64,000 nt of DNA from UBA5078 sp051252515 (GCA_051252515.1 JBPOFS010000001.1:372001-436000); one strand, 5' to 3'; positions 50,518-59,884 are shown, counted from the first letter of the stretch. Notes: generated from the letters alone by a model not told the origin. Program-made: numbers and translations.

Positions 50518-51177
50518 ATGTCTCGTTGGATAGAAGTCGATAAACGTATTCATCAATATATTAGTGACCACCTTCCTCCTGAGTCCGAGTTACTAAAAAC
50601 ATTGCACGATCGCACCTCCACAATGGAGGGAGCCGGCATGCAGATCTCTCACGAACAAGCACAGTTCATGCGCGTTCTCCTGCAGTCGTTGAACGCGAAA
50701 AAAACCATCGAGATTGGCGTGTTCACCGGATACAGCACACTTATTACGGCGCAATGCCTGCCGGACGACGGACATGTCGTAGCCTGTGATATCAGTGAGG
50801 AATGGACTTCAATTGCTAAACCGTTCTGGGAAGAGGCAGGGCAAAGCCATAAAGTAGACCTTCGCCTAGCTCCCGCACAAGATACCCTCAACGCCCTTAT
50901 TGAAGCCGGCGAGAGTAATAGTTTTGATTTTGTGTTTATTGATGCGGATAAAACGGGGTACGACAATTACTACGAGCTAGCCTTAAAGTTATTACGCCCT
51001 GGCGGACTGATCGCATTGGACAATTCTCTATGGGGCGGCAAGGTTGCCGATCCCACCAACCACGAGGAGGACACCGTCGCTTTAAAAGCGCTCAATGCAA
51101 AAATTGCGCAAGACTCTAGAGTTACCGCTTATCTTGCGCCAGTTGGAGACGGGCTCTACCTTGCCAGCAAACGATAA
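50518..51177 (+). CDS. Class I SAM-dependent O-methyltransferase (CCoAOMT-like)
   Basis: The protein has 219 residues from ATG 50518, with GGAGG six bases upstream. Seen: EIGVFTGYSTLITAQCLPDD (SAM motif I), VVACDISEEW, FDFVFIDADKTGYDNYYELA (metal-binding Asp of the family) and LLRPGGLIALDNSLWGGKV. These define the Mg-dependent catechol or caffeoyl-CoA O-methyltransferase family. The physiological acceptor is unknown; bacterial members act on catechols and similar aromatics. It follows the permease on the same strand. Confidence 0.9.
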   Translation: MSRWIEVDKRIHQYISDHLPPESELLKTLHDRTSTMEGAGMQISHEQAQFMRVLLQSLNAKKTIEIGVFTGYSTLITAQCLPDDGHVVACDISEEWTSIAKPFWEEAGQSHKVDLRLAPAQDTLNALIEAGESNSFDFVFIDADKTGYDNYYELALKLLRPGGLIALDNSLWGGKVADPTNHEEDTVALKALNAKIAQDSRVTAYLAPVGDGLYLASKR

Positions 51178-51187
51178 CGGTAAAACA

Positions 51188-51610
51188 CTACTCCGTAAAC
51201 TTCGCGCGGTTGGCTTTTAAGAGCTTCAGGATGTCTTTCTTGGTAACGATGCCTTCGACATGATTCTCACTATCCACAATGGGGATGCACGAGATTTTAT
51301 GGGTCAGGAAAAGATCAACGGCATCGAACATATTATTAGTTTTGCGCAAGGTGAACGGCTTTCGGGTCATGAAGGTATGAACTACTCGGCTCAACGCTTG
51401 CACATCGCGATGAGTCTCCAGTGGCGTTCCTAATGTTGGGCTCAAAACACGATACACATCTCTATCGGAAATCACTCCCATCAACTTGCCATGCTCAACA
51501 ACAAGCACATGATTAAACTTCGCCTTATCGAGAAGACTTTTCACCGTTTTCAGGGTGTCTTCTAGCTCTACCGATGCAACAGGGAAACTCATTATTTTGT
51601 CTAGTGTCAT
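51188..51610 (-). CDS. Two-CBS-domain protein
   Basis: The protein has 140 residues made of two CBS motifs (about 4-60 and 75-135): VLVVEHGKLMGVISDRDVYR and HKISCIPIVDSENHVEGIVT are the typical beta-alpha repeats. CBS pairs bind adenine nucleotides and regulate other proteins, but there is no attached effector domain, so the target is unknown. GGAG sits five bases before the ATG. It is convergent with the methyltransferase. Confidence 0.88.
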   Translation of the reverse strand: MTLDKIMSFPVASVELEDTLKTVKSLLDKAKFNHVLVVEHGKLMGVISDRDVYRVLSPTLGTPLETHRDVQALSRVVHTFMTRKPFTLRKTNNMFDAVDLFLTHKISCIPIVDSENHVEGIVTKKDILKLLKANRAKFTE

Positions 51611-51753
51611 ACGAACTCCAATGTCTCTACCCTATGGCATAGCTATCAATACTACTATATTGCTGCTGTACGCAACAAAATCCAGTCATAGCGGTCTGTT
51701 GTTCTAGGCGCACCAATAATTTAGATTAAGGCCTTCGTCCAAGGAGTCATCCC

Positions 51754-52338
51754 ATGCAACGCTTGAGAATAAGAACAACCCTACTGCCAACCCTACTGAC
51801 TTTATTCGCATTAAGCTGTTTATCGCTCAATAGCCATGCCGAGGACTTTATCTGGGCCCCTGACATTCATGTCGGCTCAGCATTGCCAGCAATCAATGCG
51901 CCAGACCAGAACGGCATCACTCACAATTTTAGCGACCTGAGCGGCGAGAAAGGCCTAATTCTTGTCATGAGCCGCTCTTTTGACTGGTGCCCGTTCTGTA
52001 TTCGCCAACTGCAACAACTAGTCGATGCAGAGGCAGAGTTTAACGCGCTAGGGTTTAACGTGACGACTATGACTTATGACTCAGTGGCTACTCTCAAAGT
52101 GGCAGAAGAAGAATATGAAATCAGTTTTCCCGCACTCCATGATGAAAATAGCGCCTTCATTAAGACCCTAGGAATACTCAATGCGCAATACGAGCCTGGC
52201 AATCGAGCCTACGGCATCCCCTATCCCGGCATATTCGTAGTCGATAGTCAGGGCATTATCCGTGCAAAGCTTGCCGAAGCAGATTATCGAGAACGCCCCG
52301 ACTTCAGCCTAGTGCTAGAGGAGGCTCGCAAGCTCTAA
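51754..52338 (+). CDS. Exported AhpC/TSA-type thiol protein
   Basis: The protein has 194 residues. Signal peptide (about 1-29, ending SHA-ED) is followed by a redoxin domain: GSALPAINAPDQNG, then SFDWCPFCIRQL with a CxxC pair (Cys79, Cys82), and the thioredoxin-fold end GIPYPGIFVVDSQGIIRAK. It resembles peroxiredoxin-like TlpA/AhpC relatives that work in the periplasm. The CxxC makes a disulfide-exchange role as likely as peroxide reduction. AAGGAG precedes the ATG. Its reductant is unknown, relevant because only a DsbD alpha domain is present in this window. Confidence 0.85.
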   Translation: MQRLRIRTTLLPTLLTLFALSCLSLNSHAEDFIWAPDIHVGSALPAINAPDQNGITHNFSDLSGEKGLILVMSRSFDWCPFCIRQLQQLVDAEAEFNALGFNVTTMTYDSVATLKVAEEEYEISFPALHDENSAFIKTLGILNAQYEPGNRAYGIPYPGIFVVDSQGIIRAKLAEADYRERPDFSLVLEEARKL

Positions 52339-52341
52339 CGC

Positions 52342-53115
52342 CTATTGCTCATTAAGGTCCCAATTGTAGGGAAGGTTAGCGCGCAAATTAATGCGCGCTG
52401 GCAACTCTCGATAGCGCCGAATAAACGTCTCAACCCCACCACTTGCATCAAAATCCTCTTCAAACCAATCGAAAATTTGCGATACGCGCACTCGCTGGGC
52501 ATCTAGCACCAAGCCTTTAGTCTCGTTATTTAAAAAGGTTCTCGTTTGATCCTCGAGCTGTTGATCTAGTTTTTCGGCGGTATAGGCTTCGTTGCGCAAA
52601 TTCGGGCAACTTAAAGAGGCACACACAATCGCAAAATGCATGCGTGGCTCGCCTAGCTTACGCAGTGTTTCGTGTTCGATATCATCAAGTGAAAGCGCCT
52701 TCCCACCGATGCTTCCCGCCGTGCGCGTCCACACTGAAGAGAAAAGTGAACCCACATCGCGAATACTTTCGACAGGATAATTTTCAATGACCACTTTAAT
52801 GGCGTATACATTGTATGCATTAATGTAGAATGCGAGTTGTTCTTCACGACTGTTTAAACTTTGCAGGGGATAATTTTCGATCTGAGAAATTATTTGTGGA
52901 TATCGTAGGTCTTGAGACAAACCCTTATAATCCACTGCATTGAGAATAACTCCCTGTCGCTGCGCCGGCGCCACATATTGCGCCAAGACTTCATCGAGCA
53001 TTTGCCAGTTTTGCGCCTGTGCGCTTATCGGCGTCAGTAGTACACTGGATAGCAGCAGAACGTTTACCACGATATTGCCGCCAATGAGTTCACTGAACAT
53101 AAGGGAAATTGGCAT
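52342..53115 (-). CDS. DUF547 exported protein
   Basis: The protein has 257 residues from ATG 53115, which has TAGGAG six bases upstream; the frame is open to 53154. The hydrophobic N terminus ending ISAQAQ is a signal sequence. The DUF547 core is clear: EEQLAFYINAYNVYAIKVV, IGGKALSLDDIEH, RMHFAIVCASLSCPNLRNEAY (conserved Cys pair) and QIFDWFEEDF. The domain has no settled function, though a peptidase-like role has been suggested for the fold. It is divergent from the ECF sigma gene with only 65 bases between the start codons, so the two probably share a control region. Confidence 0.85.
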   Translation of the reverse strand: MPISLMFSELIGGNIVVNVLLLSSVLLTPISAQAQNWQMLDEVLAQYVAPAQRQGVILNAVDYKGLSQDLRYPQIISQIENYPLQSLNSREEQLAFYINAYNVYAIKVVIENYPVESIRDVGSLFSSVWTRTAGSIGGKALSLDDIEHETLRKLGEPRMHFAIVCASLSCPNLRNEAYTAEKLDQQLEDQTRTFLNNETKGLVLDAQRVRVSQIFDWFEEDFDASGGVETFIRRYRELPARINLRANLPYNWDLNEQ

Positions 53116-53180
53116 ATAGACTCCTAGAGGCTGCACAGCCTTGGTTAAACACACCTGTATAGGACAGACGGTTCGCCCCT

Positions 53181-53804
53181 ATGTTACATAAAGAAAAAGA
53201 TGAAGAAGATTTAGATGCCCTTCGCTCTGGTGATAGAGCCGCGTTTACACTGCTTGTTAAACGCTACCACAGGCCAATGCTTGTGATCGCCAGAGCCATA
53301 GTAGGGGATGTTTGGGCAGAAGAGGTTCTGCAAGAGGCCTGGGTTTCAATCCACCGCGCCCTCCCCCGCTTTGAAGGACGCTCAGCCTTGAAGACATGGC
53401 TTTACACCATTGTTCGCAACGAGGCACGTACAAAGCTTGGCAAAGAGGCACGTTACGTCTCCTTAGAAAGCACAGTGGGTAGCCATGAGGACACCATCGA
53501 ATCCCTAAATATGAAGTTTAAGAGCGATGGACACTGGCAACACTCACCCGCCGATTGGCATACAGACTCCCCCATGCAACTGCTTGAACAAACCCAACTC
53601 CGTAGCTGTATTGATAAAACCCTCAGCACCTTAAGCGCTGATCAATGCGCCGTATTTACTATGCGCGACCTACAACAAATGGAACTGCTAGAGATCTGTA
53701 ACATTCTGGAGTTGAGCAACTCTAATGTTCGAGTACTATTGCACCGTGCCAGACTCAGTTTGATGCAAGTAATAGATCGTTATCAGGAGACGGGAACATG
53801 TTGA
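53181..53804 (+). CDS. ECF-family RNA polymerase sigma factor
   Basis: The protein has 207 residues. Sigma region 2 (about 20-90) has FTLLVKRYHRPMLVIARA, EEVLQEAWVSIHRALPRFEG and LKTWLYTIVRNEA. Region 4 (about 145-200) has LSADQCAVFTMRDLQQM and LELSNSNVRVLLHRARLSL. The linker between them is longer than usual (about 95-140). No ribosome-binding site stands out before the ATG. The anti-sigma gene overlaps its end by seven bases, so the pair is coupled. The TonB receptor, ATP-grasp and OlsF-like genes downstream are candidate targets. Confidence 0.93.
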   Translation: MLHKEKDEEDLDALRSGDRAAFTLLVKRYHRPMLVIARAIVGDVWAEEVLQEAWVSIHRALPRFEGRSALKTWLYTIVRNEARTKLGKEARYVSLESTVGSHEDTIESLNMKFKSDGHWQHSPADWHTDSPMQLLEQTQLRSCIDKTLSTLSADQCAVFTMRDLQQMELLEICNILELSNSNVRVLLHRARLSLMQVIDRYQETGTC

Positions 53805-54037
53805 ACTGTCGTGAAATGGCCGAACAGGCTAGCGACCACATAGAAAAGAAACTGACACTTCGCCAGTCGATTCGCTATGGCTTTCATTTACTGCTCTGCG
53901 GATATTGCCGAAAGTTTTCTAGTCATCTCAAAACGACTATCGAGTTAGGCAAGAGTCTTCCTAACCCCGAACCATTAAGCGATGCCGAGGCAGAGAAAAT
54001 AGCTGCCCAGGCCTTCGAAAAATCCGATCAGCCATAA
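53798..54037 (+). CDS. Short zinc-type anti-sigma factor
   Basis: The protein has 79 residues. MLNCREMAEQASDHIEKKL is the family start, and HLLLCGYCRKF the H-x3-C-x2-C zinc motif of ZAS anti-sigma factors. There is no transmembrane segment, so it is soluble and likely senses a cytoplasmic signal, perhaps thiol oxidation or metal change. AGGAGA precedes the ATG and the gene overlaps the sigma gene by seven bases. It would bind the sigma factor and hold it inactive. Confidence 0.88.
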   Translation: MLNCREMAEQASDHIEKKLTLRQSIRYGFHLLLCGYCRKFSSHLKTTIELGKSLPNPEPLSDAEAEKIAAQAFEKSDQP

Positions 54038-54045
54038 CCGCTGCT

Positions 54046-54073
54046 CTGACACGCTTCCCCTTATATTTAAAAT
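54046..54073 (+). promoter_or_regulatory. Candidate promoter of the TonB-dependent receptor gene
   Basis: CTGACA (54046-54051) and TAAAAT (54068-54073) are 16 bases apart. Transcription would start about 3 bases before the ATG at 54083. A separate promoter here would let the receptor and lipid genes be expressed apart from the sigma/anti-sigma pair. Confidence 0.35.
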
Positions 54074-54082
54074 GCGGACACT

Positions 54083-56530
54083 ATGATCAACTCTAACGCC
54101 TATTCAGCACGCACCCGTACACTTTTCATATTATCTAGCCTACTCGTCACCCCATTAACGTCACCGTTAACCCATGCTCAGGAAAGCGACGCTATCGACA
54201 CGATTGTCGTCACGGGCAGCCGCAGTTTGGAGCGCTCAATTCTTGAGTCACCGGTGCCGATTGACACGTTTTCTGCACAAGAAGTATTGGAGTCCGGAGC
54301 GCTCGCGGGTGAACTAGGCGAGGCACTTGCCACCCTAGTCCCATCGTTCAACTTTTTACGCCAATCCAACTCTGGGACGTCTGATCATGTCAGAGCGGGT
54401 CAACTACGCGGAATGAGCCCAGACCAAATGTTGGTATTGGTCAACGGCAAACGCCGCCATACCTCTGCTGTAGTTAATAGCGAAACCAAAATCGGTCGGG
54501 GCACCGCCGCCGTCGACTTCAATACTATCCCCCTTAACGCCATCAACCATATCGAAGTGTTACGTGATGGTGCCGGCGCGCAATACGGCTCAGATGCGAT
54601 TTCAGGGGTCATAAACTTAATCCTAGATAGAGAGTCCGTACGGCCGGAATTCAACGTCAGTTATGGCGCCCATGTCACGGATTTCGATGCGGTAGATCGC
54701 CGTATTACCGACGGTCAAACACTGTTGCTCGACGGCACCGCAGGCTTCGATCTAGGGAACAACGGATTCCTCAATGCTGGTTTTGATCTTAAGCAACGCC
54801 AGGCGACTAACCGAGCAGGCTTCGATCAACTGCCTTTCTTTTATCCGGCGACACCCGAAAACCTCGCCGTACAAGGACAGCGTAATTACGCGAAGGGCGA
54901 CCCTGATGTACAAGATGCCAATCTTTGGTTTAACGCAGAACAAGCGCTAGGCTCCAACATCGTCTACGCCTTCGGCACACTTGGCCGCCGCGACACGGAA
55001 GGTGCCACGTTCTTTCGTTACCCCGATGAATCACGCAATATTCCAAGTGTATATCCCAATGGCTATTTGCCTATCACTACAGGGGAAAACGAAGATCACA
55101 GCCTAACTGTCGGCATAAGCAGCCGATTTAATCAGTGGTCACTAGACAACAGCGCCACGCTCGGTGGCAATCGTTTCGCGTATGGAGCGAAAGACTCACT
55201 GAACGCCTCTCTAGGCGCCGCAAGCCCCACTAGTTTTGATTCCGGGGAATACCTATTTGACCAACTAACGATCACTACCGACTTGTCCCGTGTAGACCCT
55301 TACGAGACAGCCATCGGCACATTGTTTGTCGCAGCAGGAACCGAGTATCGCAAAGAACGGTTCCGTACGAAGCTAGGCGATACTAGTTCATGGCAGGCGG
55401 GAACCTTCACTGGCGATATTGGTGCACAAGGCGCCATTGGCTTAACACCCAGTGATATCACCAAAGAGAATCGCGAAGTCTACAGCGCCTATTTCAGCAT
55501 TGCTGATCAAGTAAACGATCGACTATTGATCGACACCGCTGCAAGATTCGAACACTACAGCGATTTTGGCGATGAACTTACGGGCAAAGCCAGTTTCTTT
55601 TATGAACTCACTGGCGATTACGGAGTTCGCGGCGCCATCTCCAACAGCTTGCGCGCACCGGCACTAAGCCAAGTAGGGTTTTCTGATCGCAGCACCAACT
55701 TTGGTGACAACCGTAGCCTCGTCAACACCGTTACCTTGCGTGTGGCCAATCCTATCGCGCAATCTCTGGGCGCCGCAGCACTGAAACCGGAAACCTCAGT
55801 CAACACGAGCTTTGGTATTACAGGGCAAGTAGGCAATAGCGTGTCCTTTACCCTGGATGCGTTCCGCATTAATGTCGATGACCGCATCACCTTATCGGAC
55901 CGACTTTTTGGTCAAGCGCTCGTCGACTTTGTGTCACCACAACCTGGGGGCGCTGGCGTGGAGTCAGTCAGATTTTTCACTAACGCCATCGACACCGAAA
56001 CATCTGGAATCGACTTCACAATGACACATGAACGACGTGTGCTCTCCGGTGAACTCGAACTGACTTTCGGCTATAGCTATGCAAAAACCTCTATTGAACG
56101 CATCGCTGACACACCTGCGCAATTAAGCTCTCTCGACAATAGTTTCTTACTCATTGGTGTTGAGGAAATCAACACCATTGAAGAGTCTGCGCCACGACAA
56201 AAAGCAAGCTTGCTAAGTAAGTGGAGCAAATCAAACTTCAGCCTTATCAATCGCGTGCACTACTACGGCAGTGTCGTTCGAGTGTTTAATTTTGGTGGTG
56301 GATTCGAACCACGCCAACGCTATGGCTCGGAATACAGTGTAGACCTAGAAGGCATTTGGCAACTCAACGACACCCTCACTGTCACACTCGGCGTTAACAA
56401 TCTATTAGATGAATACGCTGACCTTTCTAGTGCCGATATCAATTATTTTGGCAACCTTCCCCATGATGTGTTGTCCCCTGTTGGCGACAGCGGTCGTTAT
56501 TTTTACACCAGCATGAACATGCGCTTCTAA
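54083..56530 (+). CDS. TonB-dependent outer-membrane receptor
   Basis: The protein has 815 residues. Signal peptide (ending THA-QE) is followed by a TonB-box-like DTIVVTGSR at about 38 and the plug domain with VPIDTFSAQEV, QMLVLVNGKRRH and IEVLRDGAGAQYGSDAISG. A 22-stranded barrel makes up the rest, ending YFYTSMNMRF with the terminal aromatic needed for outer-membrane insertion. It imports a siderophore, cofactor or carbohydrate; ligand unknown. An ECF/anti-sigma pair lies upstream, but there is no signalling extension before the plug, so it is not a FecA-type transducer. The ATP-grasp gene starts 18 bases after. Confidence 0.93.
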   Translation: MINSNAYSARTRTLFILSSLLVTPLTSPLTHAQESDAIDTIVVTGSRSLERSILESPVPIDTFSAQEVLESGALAGELGEALATLVPSFNFLRQSNSGTSDHVRAGQLRGMSPDQMLVLVNGKRRHTSAVVNSETKIGRGTAAVDFNTIPLNAINHIEVLRDGAGAQYGSDAISGVINLILDRESVRPEFNVSYGAHVTDFDAVDRRITDGQTLLLDGTAGFDLGNNGFLNAGFDLKQRQATNRAGFDQLPFFYPATPENLAVQGQRNYAKGDPDVQDANLWFNAEQALGSNIVYAFGTLGRRDTEGATFFRYPDESRNIPSVYPNGYLPITTGENEDHSLTVGISSRFNQWSLDNSATLGGNRFAYGAKDSLNASLGAASPTSFDSGEYLFDQLTITTDLSRVDPYETAIGTLFVAAGTEYRKERFRTKLGDTSSWQAGTFTGDIGAQGAIGLTPSDITKENREVYSAYFSIADQVNDRLLIDTAARFEHYSDFGDELTGKASFFYELTGDYGVRGAISNSLRAPALSQVGFSDRSTNFGDNRSLVNTVTLRVANPIAQSLGAAALKPETSVNTSFGITGQVGNSVSFTLDAFRINVDDRITLSDRLFGQALVDFVSPQPGGAGVESVRFFTNAIDTETSGIDFTMTHERRVLSGELELTFGYSYAKTSIERIADTPAQLSSLDNSFLLIGVEEINTIEESAPRQKASLLSKWSKSNFSLINRVHYYGSVVRVFNFGGGFEPRQRYGSEYSVDLEGIWQLNDTLTVTLGVNNLLDEYADLSSADINYFGNLPHDVLSPVGDSGRYFYTSMNMRF

Positions 56531-56548
56531 AGGACTATAAGCAGCCAC

Positions 56549-57613
56549 GTGACTAATGAACGAAGCACTTCCTTTTTTGAGTTTTGGCCGTCCTGGGTAA
56601 TTTATTTCCCTGTCGTACTGCAGTGGTTATGGCTTAGCGTTCGTTATCGCTCACTCACATTACCACTGATCGCGAACCCCACCATCCCTCTAGCAGGAAT
56701 GGTGGGCGGCTCTAAGGATCAATTGATGTCTCAGGCCACTGGTGCCTGCAAGGAAGCGATACTCCCATGGGTCGCACACACTGTGAGCGCAGACGCGCCA
56801 GCACAACAAGTGGACGCACTGCTCCTTCATACAAAAACTCAAGGCATCGAATTTCCATTTGTGTGCAAACCCGACATGGGCTGCCGAGGCGCGGGCGTCA
56901 AACTCATTCATAACGCCACTCAGTTATTAACCACACTCAGCGCTTATCCACTGGGCGCCATCCTCATTTGCCAACGCCTGTCTCAGTTCGAACCAGAAGT
57001 CGGCGTTTTTTATGTCAAATACCCGAGCGACATAGAAGGCAAAATCGTATCACTTACCGTCAAGCATACGCCTCACGTGGTCGGTGACGGCACTAGCACC
57101 TTAGCGGCCCTTGTAGGGCAAGATGAACGAGCAGGGCAATTGATGCATTTGTACAAAGAACGCAATCTGAGCGACTGGGATTCCGTGCTCCCTGCTGGGC
57201 AGACCCGCAAACTTTTGTTCTCCGCTAGCCATTGCAGGGGCGCTGTTTTTGAAGATGCTCGCACACTCATCACGCCTGAGCTCACCCAAGAAATTAATTT
57301 GATCATGAGCGGGCTTCCTAGCTTCTACTATGGTCGACTCGACATTAAATTCAAAGATATTGAGACACTACAAAAAGGGCAACATTTGGAGATTGTCGAG
57401 ATCAATGGGGCGAGCTCGGAATCTATCCACATCTGGGATAAAAACGCTCGACTACCCGATGCCATTCGAACGCTTCTATGGCAATACCGTACCCTATTCC
57501 AAATTGGCGCTTTTCATCGTGAGTCAGGGATGCGCCCGCCAGGGCTTAAAGCGTTAATAGAACACTGGCAGTTAGAGCGACGGTTAACGCGCTTTTATCC
57601 GGAGACTGACTAA
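56549..57613 (+). CDS. ATP-grasp enzyme, likely membrane associated
   Basis: The protein has 354 residues with a GTG start. An N-terminal hydrophobic segment (about 14-32) could anchor it. The ATP-grasp core has the nucleotide-binding KPDMGCRGAGVKLI (Lys107, glycine loop 111-116), ILICQRLS, FYYGRLDIKF and the metal-binding LEIVEINGASSESIHIWD. These features fit the carboxylate-amine ligase branch, which joins an acid to an amine through an acyl phosphate. The substrate is unknown. It ends one base before the OlsF-like gene, so the two are translated together; a role in making the head group or substrate of an aminolipid is a reasonable inference. Confidence 0.8.
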   Translation: MTNERSTSFFEFWPSWVIYFPVVLQWLWLSVRYRSLTLPLIANPTIPLAGMVGGSKDQLMSQATGACKEAILPWVAHTVSADAPAQQVDALLLHTKTQGIEFPFVCKPDMGCRGAGVKLIHNATQLLTTLSAYPLGAILICQRLSQFEPEVGVFYVKYPSDIEGKIVSLTVKHTPHVVGDGTSTLAALVGQDERAGQLMHLYKERNLSDWDSVLPAGQTRKLLFSASHCRGAVFEDARTLITPELTQEINLIMSGLPSFYYGRLDIKFKDIETLQKGQHLEIVEINGASSESIHIWDKNARLPDAIRTLLWQYRTLFQIGAFHRESGMRPPGLKALIEHWQLERRLTRFYPETD

Positions 57614-57614
57614 T

Positions 57615-59360
57615 ATGACAGGCAATCCTCTGGCGCTAAGCGGACTTTCATCGCCGCTGCGTTTCATCGTCAACAAACTGTCCTCACTCGAGGTCTTGCG
57701 AGATTGGTATGACGATTGGCTTCGTGCACCGGAACCCGATGCGGCCAAGTTTCTCGACTTCACGCTTGCCAAAATTGGGGCCGAGTTTGATGTCAGCAAT
57801 CCCGACGCTCTCGCACAAATTCCAAGCGACAAACCTTTAATCATAGTCTCCAATCATCCTCTAGGGGCATTGGAAGGCATGCTATTGAGCCGCCTTTTAT
57901 TACAACATCGCCCCGATCTAAAGGTGCTCACTAACGAGCTACTCCTAAACTTCAAAGAGTTCGACGACCTATTTATCGGCGTTGATGTTTTGAACCCAGA
58001 CAAACAACAAATGAATGCACGCGGCATGATGCAGGCTAGCCGTCACCTTGCCAAAGGTGGAGCCTTATTAATCTTTCCCGCCGGAACGGTGTCTGTACTC
58101 GATGTGAAAACATGGTCCATACAAGACGCCCCTTGGAAGCACATCGTTGGACGTTTGGCGCTTAGGTACAAAGCACTGTGTTTACCCATACACGTGGAAG
58201 GACGTAATAGCTGGGCGTTTTATTGCTCGGGCCTCATTCATAAACGTCTACGCACGATGCTATTACCGCGTGCCATGATTTCGCAGCGTCAAAAACGGGT
58301 TCGCGCCCACATCGGGCAATCGATTAATTTCGCAGAGACAGCATTAGACACACCGGCATCGGCGACTGAATATCTTAGGTTAGCCTCAGAGCTTCTTGCA
58401 AAAGACGACACCCGAGCGCAGAAAAAGAGCCTGCCCAAAACTGTACTGTCGGCAGGCGTTGATTCAGCCAGCCTTGTCTCCCAATTCAATACACTCAGCG
58501 AATACCAAGTGGCACAACAAGGCCCACTCCAAGTGTTTAATATCCCATACGCTAAACTAGGCTGTGTCGCCGAACAACTCGCCTTAGTGCGAGAGCGCAC
58601 CTTCAGAGCCGTTGGCGAGGGCACAGGACTGGCATTTGACGCCGACAGGTTTGATCCTCATTACTCGCATATTATTGTTTGGGATGCCGAACAACATCAG
58701 ATCGCAGGTGCCTATCGAGTATCACGTGTCAGCACCTTGCTTGAAAAAGAAGGTGTCACGGGCCTGTATAGCAACTCGCTTTTCCATTATGACGATCGCT
58801 TCATTCGTGCGCTCGGCGGGGCGATAGAGGTAGGTCGCTCTTTTGTGAGCGAGCAGTATCAGTCCGACTCACGCGCTCTAGACCTCCTATGGCAGGGATT
58901 AGGGGCTATGATTGTGAAGTATCCCGATTGCCACACTCTGTTTGGCTGCGTGAGCATTTCCAGTACGTACTCACCCTTATTGCGAGCGGTACTCAGCGAG
59001 AGCTTTCTTGCAGGTCACAGCGCAGGGGAGCATATGCGCACACTCGTCAAACCCGTAGCACCCTTTAAATACAGCCCTAAATTTTGGACTGTCGACACCA
59101 TCAGTGCCCTAAGCAGTATGGCAGCGATCAACAAACTTCTAGGCAGTTCAGGAAGCGCTCAGCGGGTTCCTGTCTTGATTCGTCACTACCTTGCTCTGAA
59201 TGGTAAGTTCATTGATTTTTCCGTTAATCGTGGCTTCAATCAGTCATTGGACGGCCTGATATTAGTCGACTTACGCAACGCCCCTGCTCGCTACCTGCGT
59301 CGTTACTTAGGCAACGAAGGGTCACAAGAATTTACGCAACGCTGGAGGCAACTGCCATGA
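57615..59360 (+). CDS. olsF: OlsF-like bifunctional ornithine/aminolipid synthase
   Basis: The protein has 581 residues, as expected for OlsF. The N-terminal half (about 60-275) is a PlsC-type O-acyltransferase: NHPLGALEGML (His81; Glu87 where relatives usually have Asp) and the FPAGTVS block (154-160). The C-terminal half (about 300-560) is an OlsB-like GNAT N-acyltransferase: RERTFRAVGEGTGL, FDPHYSHIIVWD, GAYRVSRV, EVGRSFV and LLWQGLGAMI. Such fusions N-acylate ornithine with a 3-hydroxy fatty acid, then esterify it, giving a phosphorus-free membrane lipid. GGAG precedes the ATG. It is the centre of a four-gene coupled run with ATP-grasp, DinB and NRDE proteins. Confidence 0.85.
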   Translation: MTGNPLALSGLSSPLRFIVNKLSSLEVLRDWYDDWLRAPEPDAAKFLDFTLAKIGAEFDVSNPDALAQIPSDKPLIIVSNHPLGALEGMLLSRLLLQHRPDLKVLTNELLLNFKEFDDLFIGVDVLNPDKQQMNARGMMQASRHLAKGGALLIFPAGTVSVLDVKTWSIQDAPWKHIVGRLALRYKALCLPIHVEGRNSWAFYCSGLIHKRLRTMLLPRAMISQRQKRVRAHIGQSINFAETALDTPASATEYLRLASELLAKDDTRAQKKSLPKTVLSAGVDSASLVSQFNTLSEYQVAQQGPLQVFNIPYAKLGCVAEQLALVRERTFRAVGEGTGLAFDADRFDPHYSHIIVWDAEQHQIAGAYRVSRVSTLLEKEGVTGLYSNSLFHYDDRFIRALGGAIEVGRSFVSEQYQSDSRALDLLWQGLGAMIVKYPDCHTLFGCVSISSTYSPLLRAVLSESFLAGHSAGEHMRTLVKPVAPFKYSPKFWTVDTISALSSMAAINKLLGSSGSAQRVPVLIRHYLALNGKFIDFSVNRGFNQSLDGLILVDLRNAPARYLRRYLGNEGSQEFTQRWRQLP

Positions 59361-59884
59361 TGCGCACAGCTCTTACCCAAGCTTTGGCGCAGTGTTCTGC
59401 AATTCTCGAAGTATTGGAAACACTGCCGGCACCATTGGCAAACAGTGTGTATATCGACGCCAGTATTGGTCGACACTTACGCCACGTTCTCGATCACACG
59501 CTGGCGTTGAAAAAAGGGCTTAGCAGTGAACTGGTCGACTACGACCTACGCCACCGTGGTAGCGAAATAGAGAACGACCGACTTGTTGCTACCGCTCAAT
59601 TCTCTGTCGTTAACCTATGGGTACAAACAGAGGATCTCGCCAATCGCCCTATCTCTGTTGCCTCTGAGATTGACTGTGATGCCACTCACCGCATGCAGTT
59701 TGAATCCAATCTACACCGTGAAATTTTGTACGTGATCAATCACACGATTCACCATGCAGCCCATATCAAACTCGCGCTCTCGCATTTTGGTATTACACTG
59801 CCTGAGAACATTGGCATCGCCCCAGGGACTGCAAGCTTCAATCGCACGAATCAAGAGAACGAACCCACTCGATGTGCACATTAA
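59357..59884 (+). CDS. DinB superfamily protein
   Basis: The protein has 175 residues forming a predicted four-helix bundle. Metal-ligand histidines are at His43/His47 (HLRHVLDH) and in HTIHHAAH (His129-His136). YDLRHRGSEIENDR matches a conserved subgroup with a DYxxRxRxxxxExD pattern. Better-known DinB members include thiol-dependent transferases and nickel- or zinc-binding proteins; none defines this one. GGAGG stands before ATGATG, which overlaps the OlsF-like stop. Its end overlaps the NRDE gene by 13 bases. Confidence 0.8.
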   Translation: MMRTALTQALAQCSAILEVLETLPAPLANSVYIDASIGRHLRHVLDHTLALKKGLSSELVDYDLRHRGSEIENDRLVATAQFSVVNLWVQTEDLANRPISVASEIDCDATHRMQFESNLHREILYVINHTIHHAAHIKLALSHFGITLPENIGIAPGTASFNRTNQENEPTRCAH

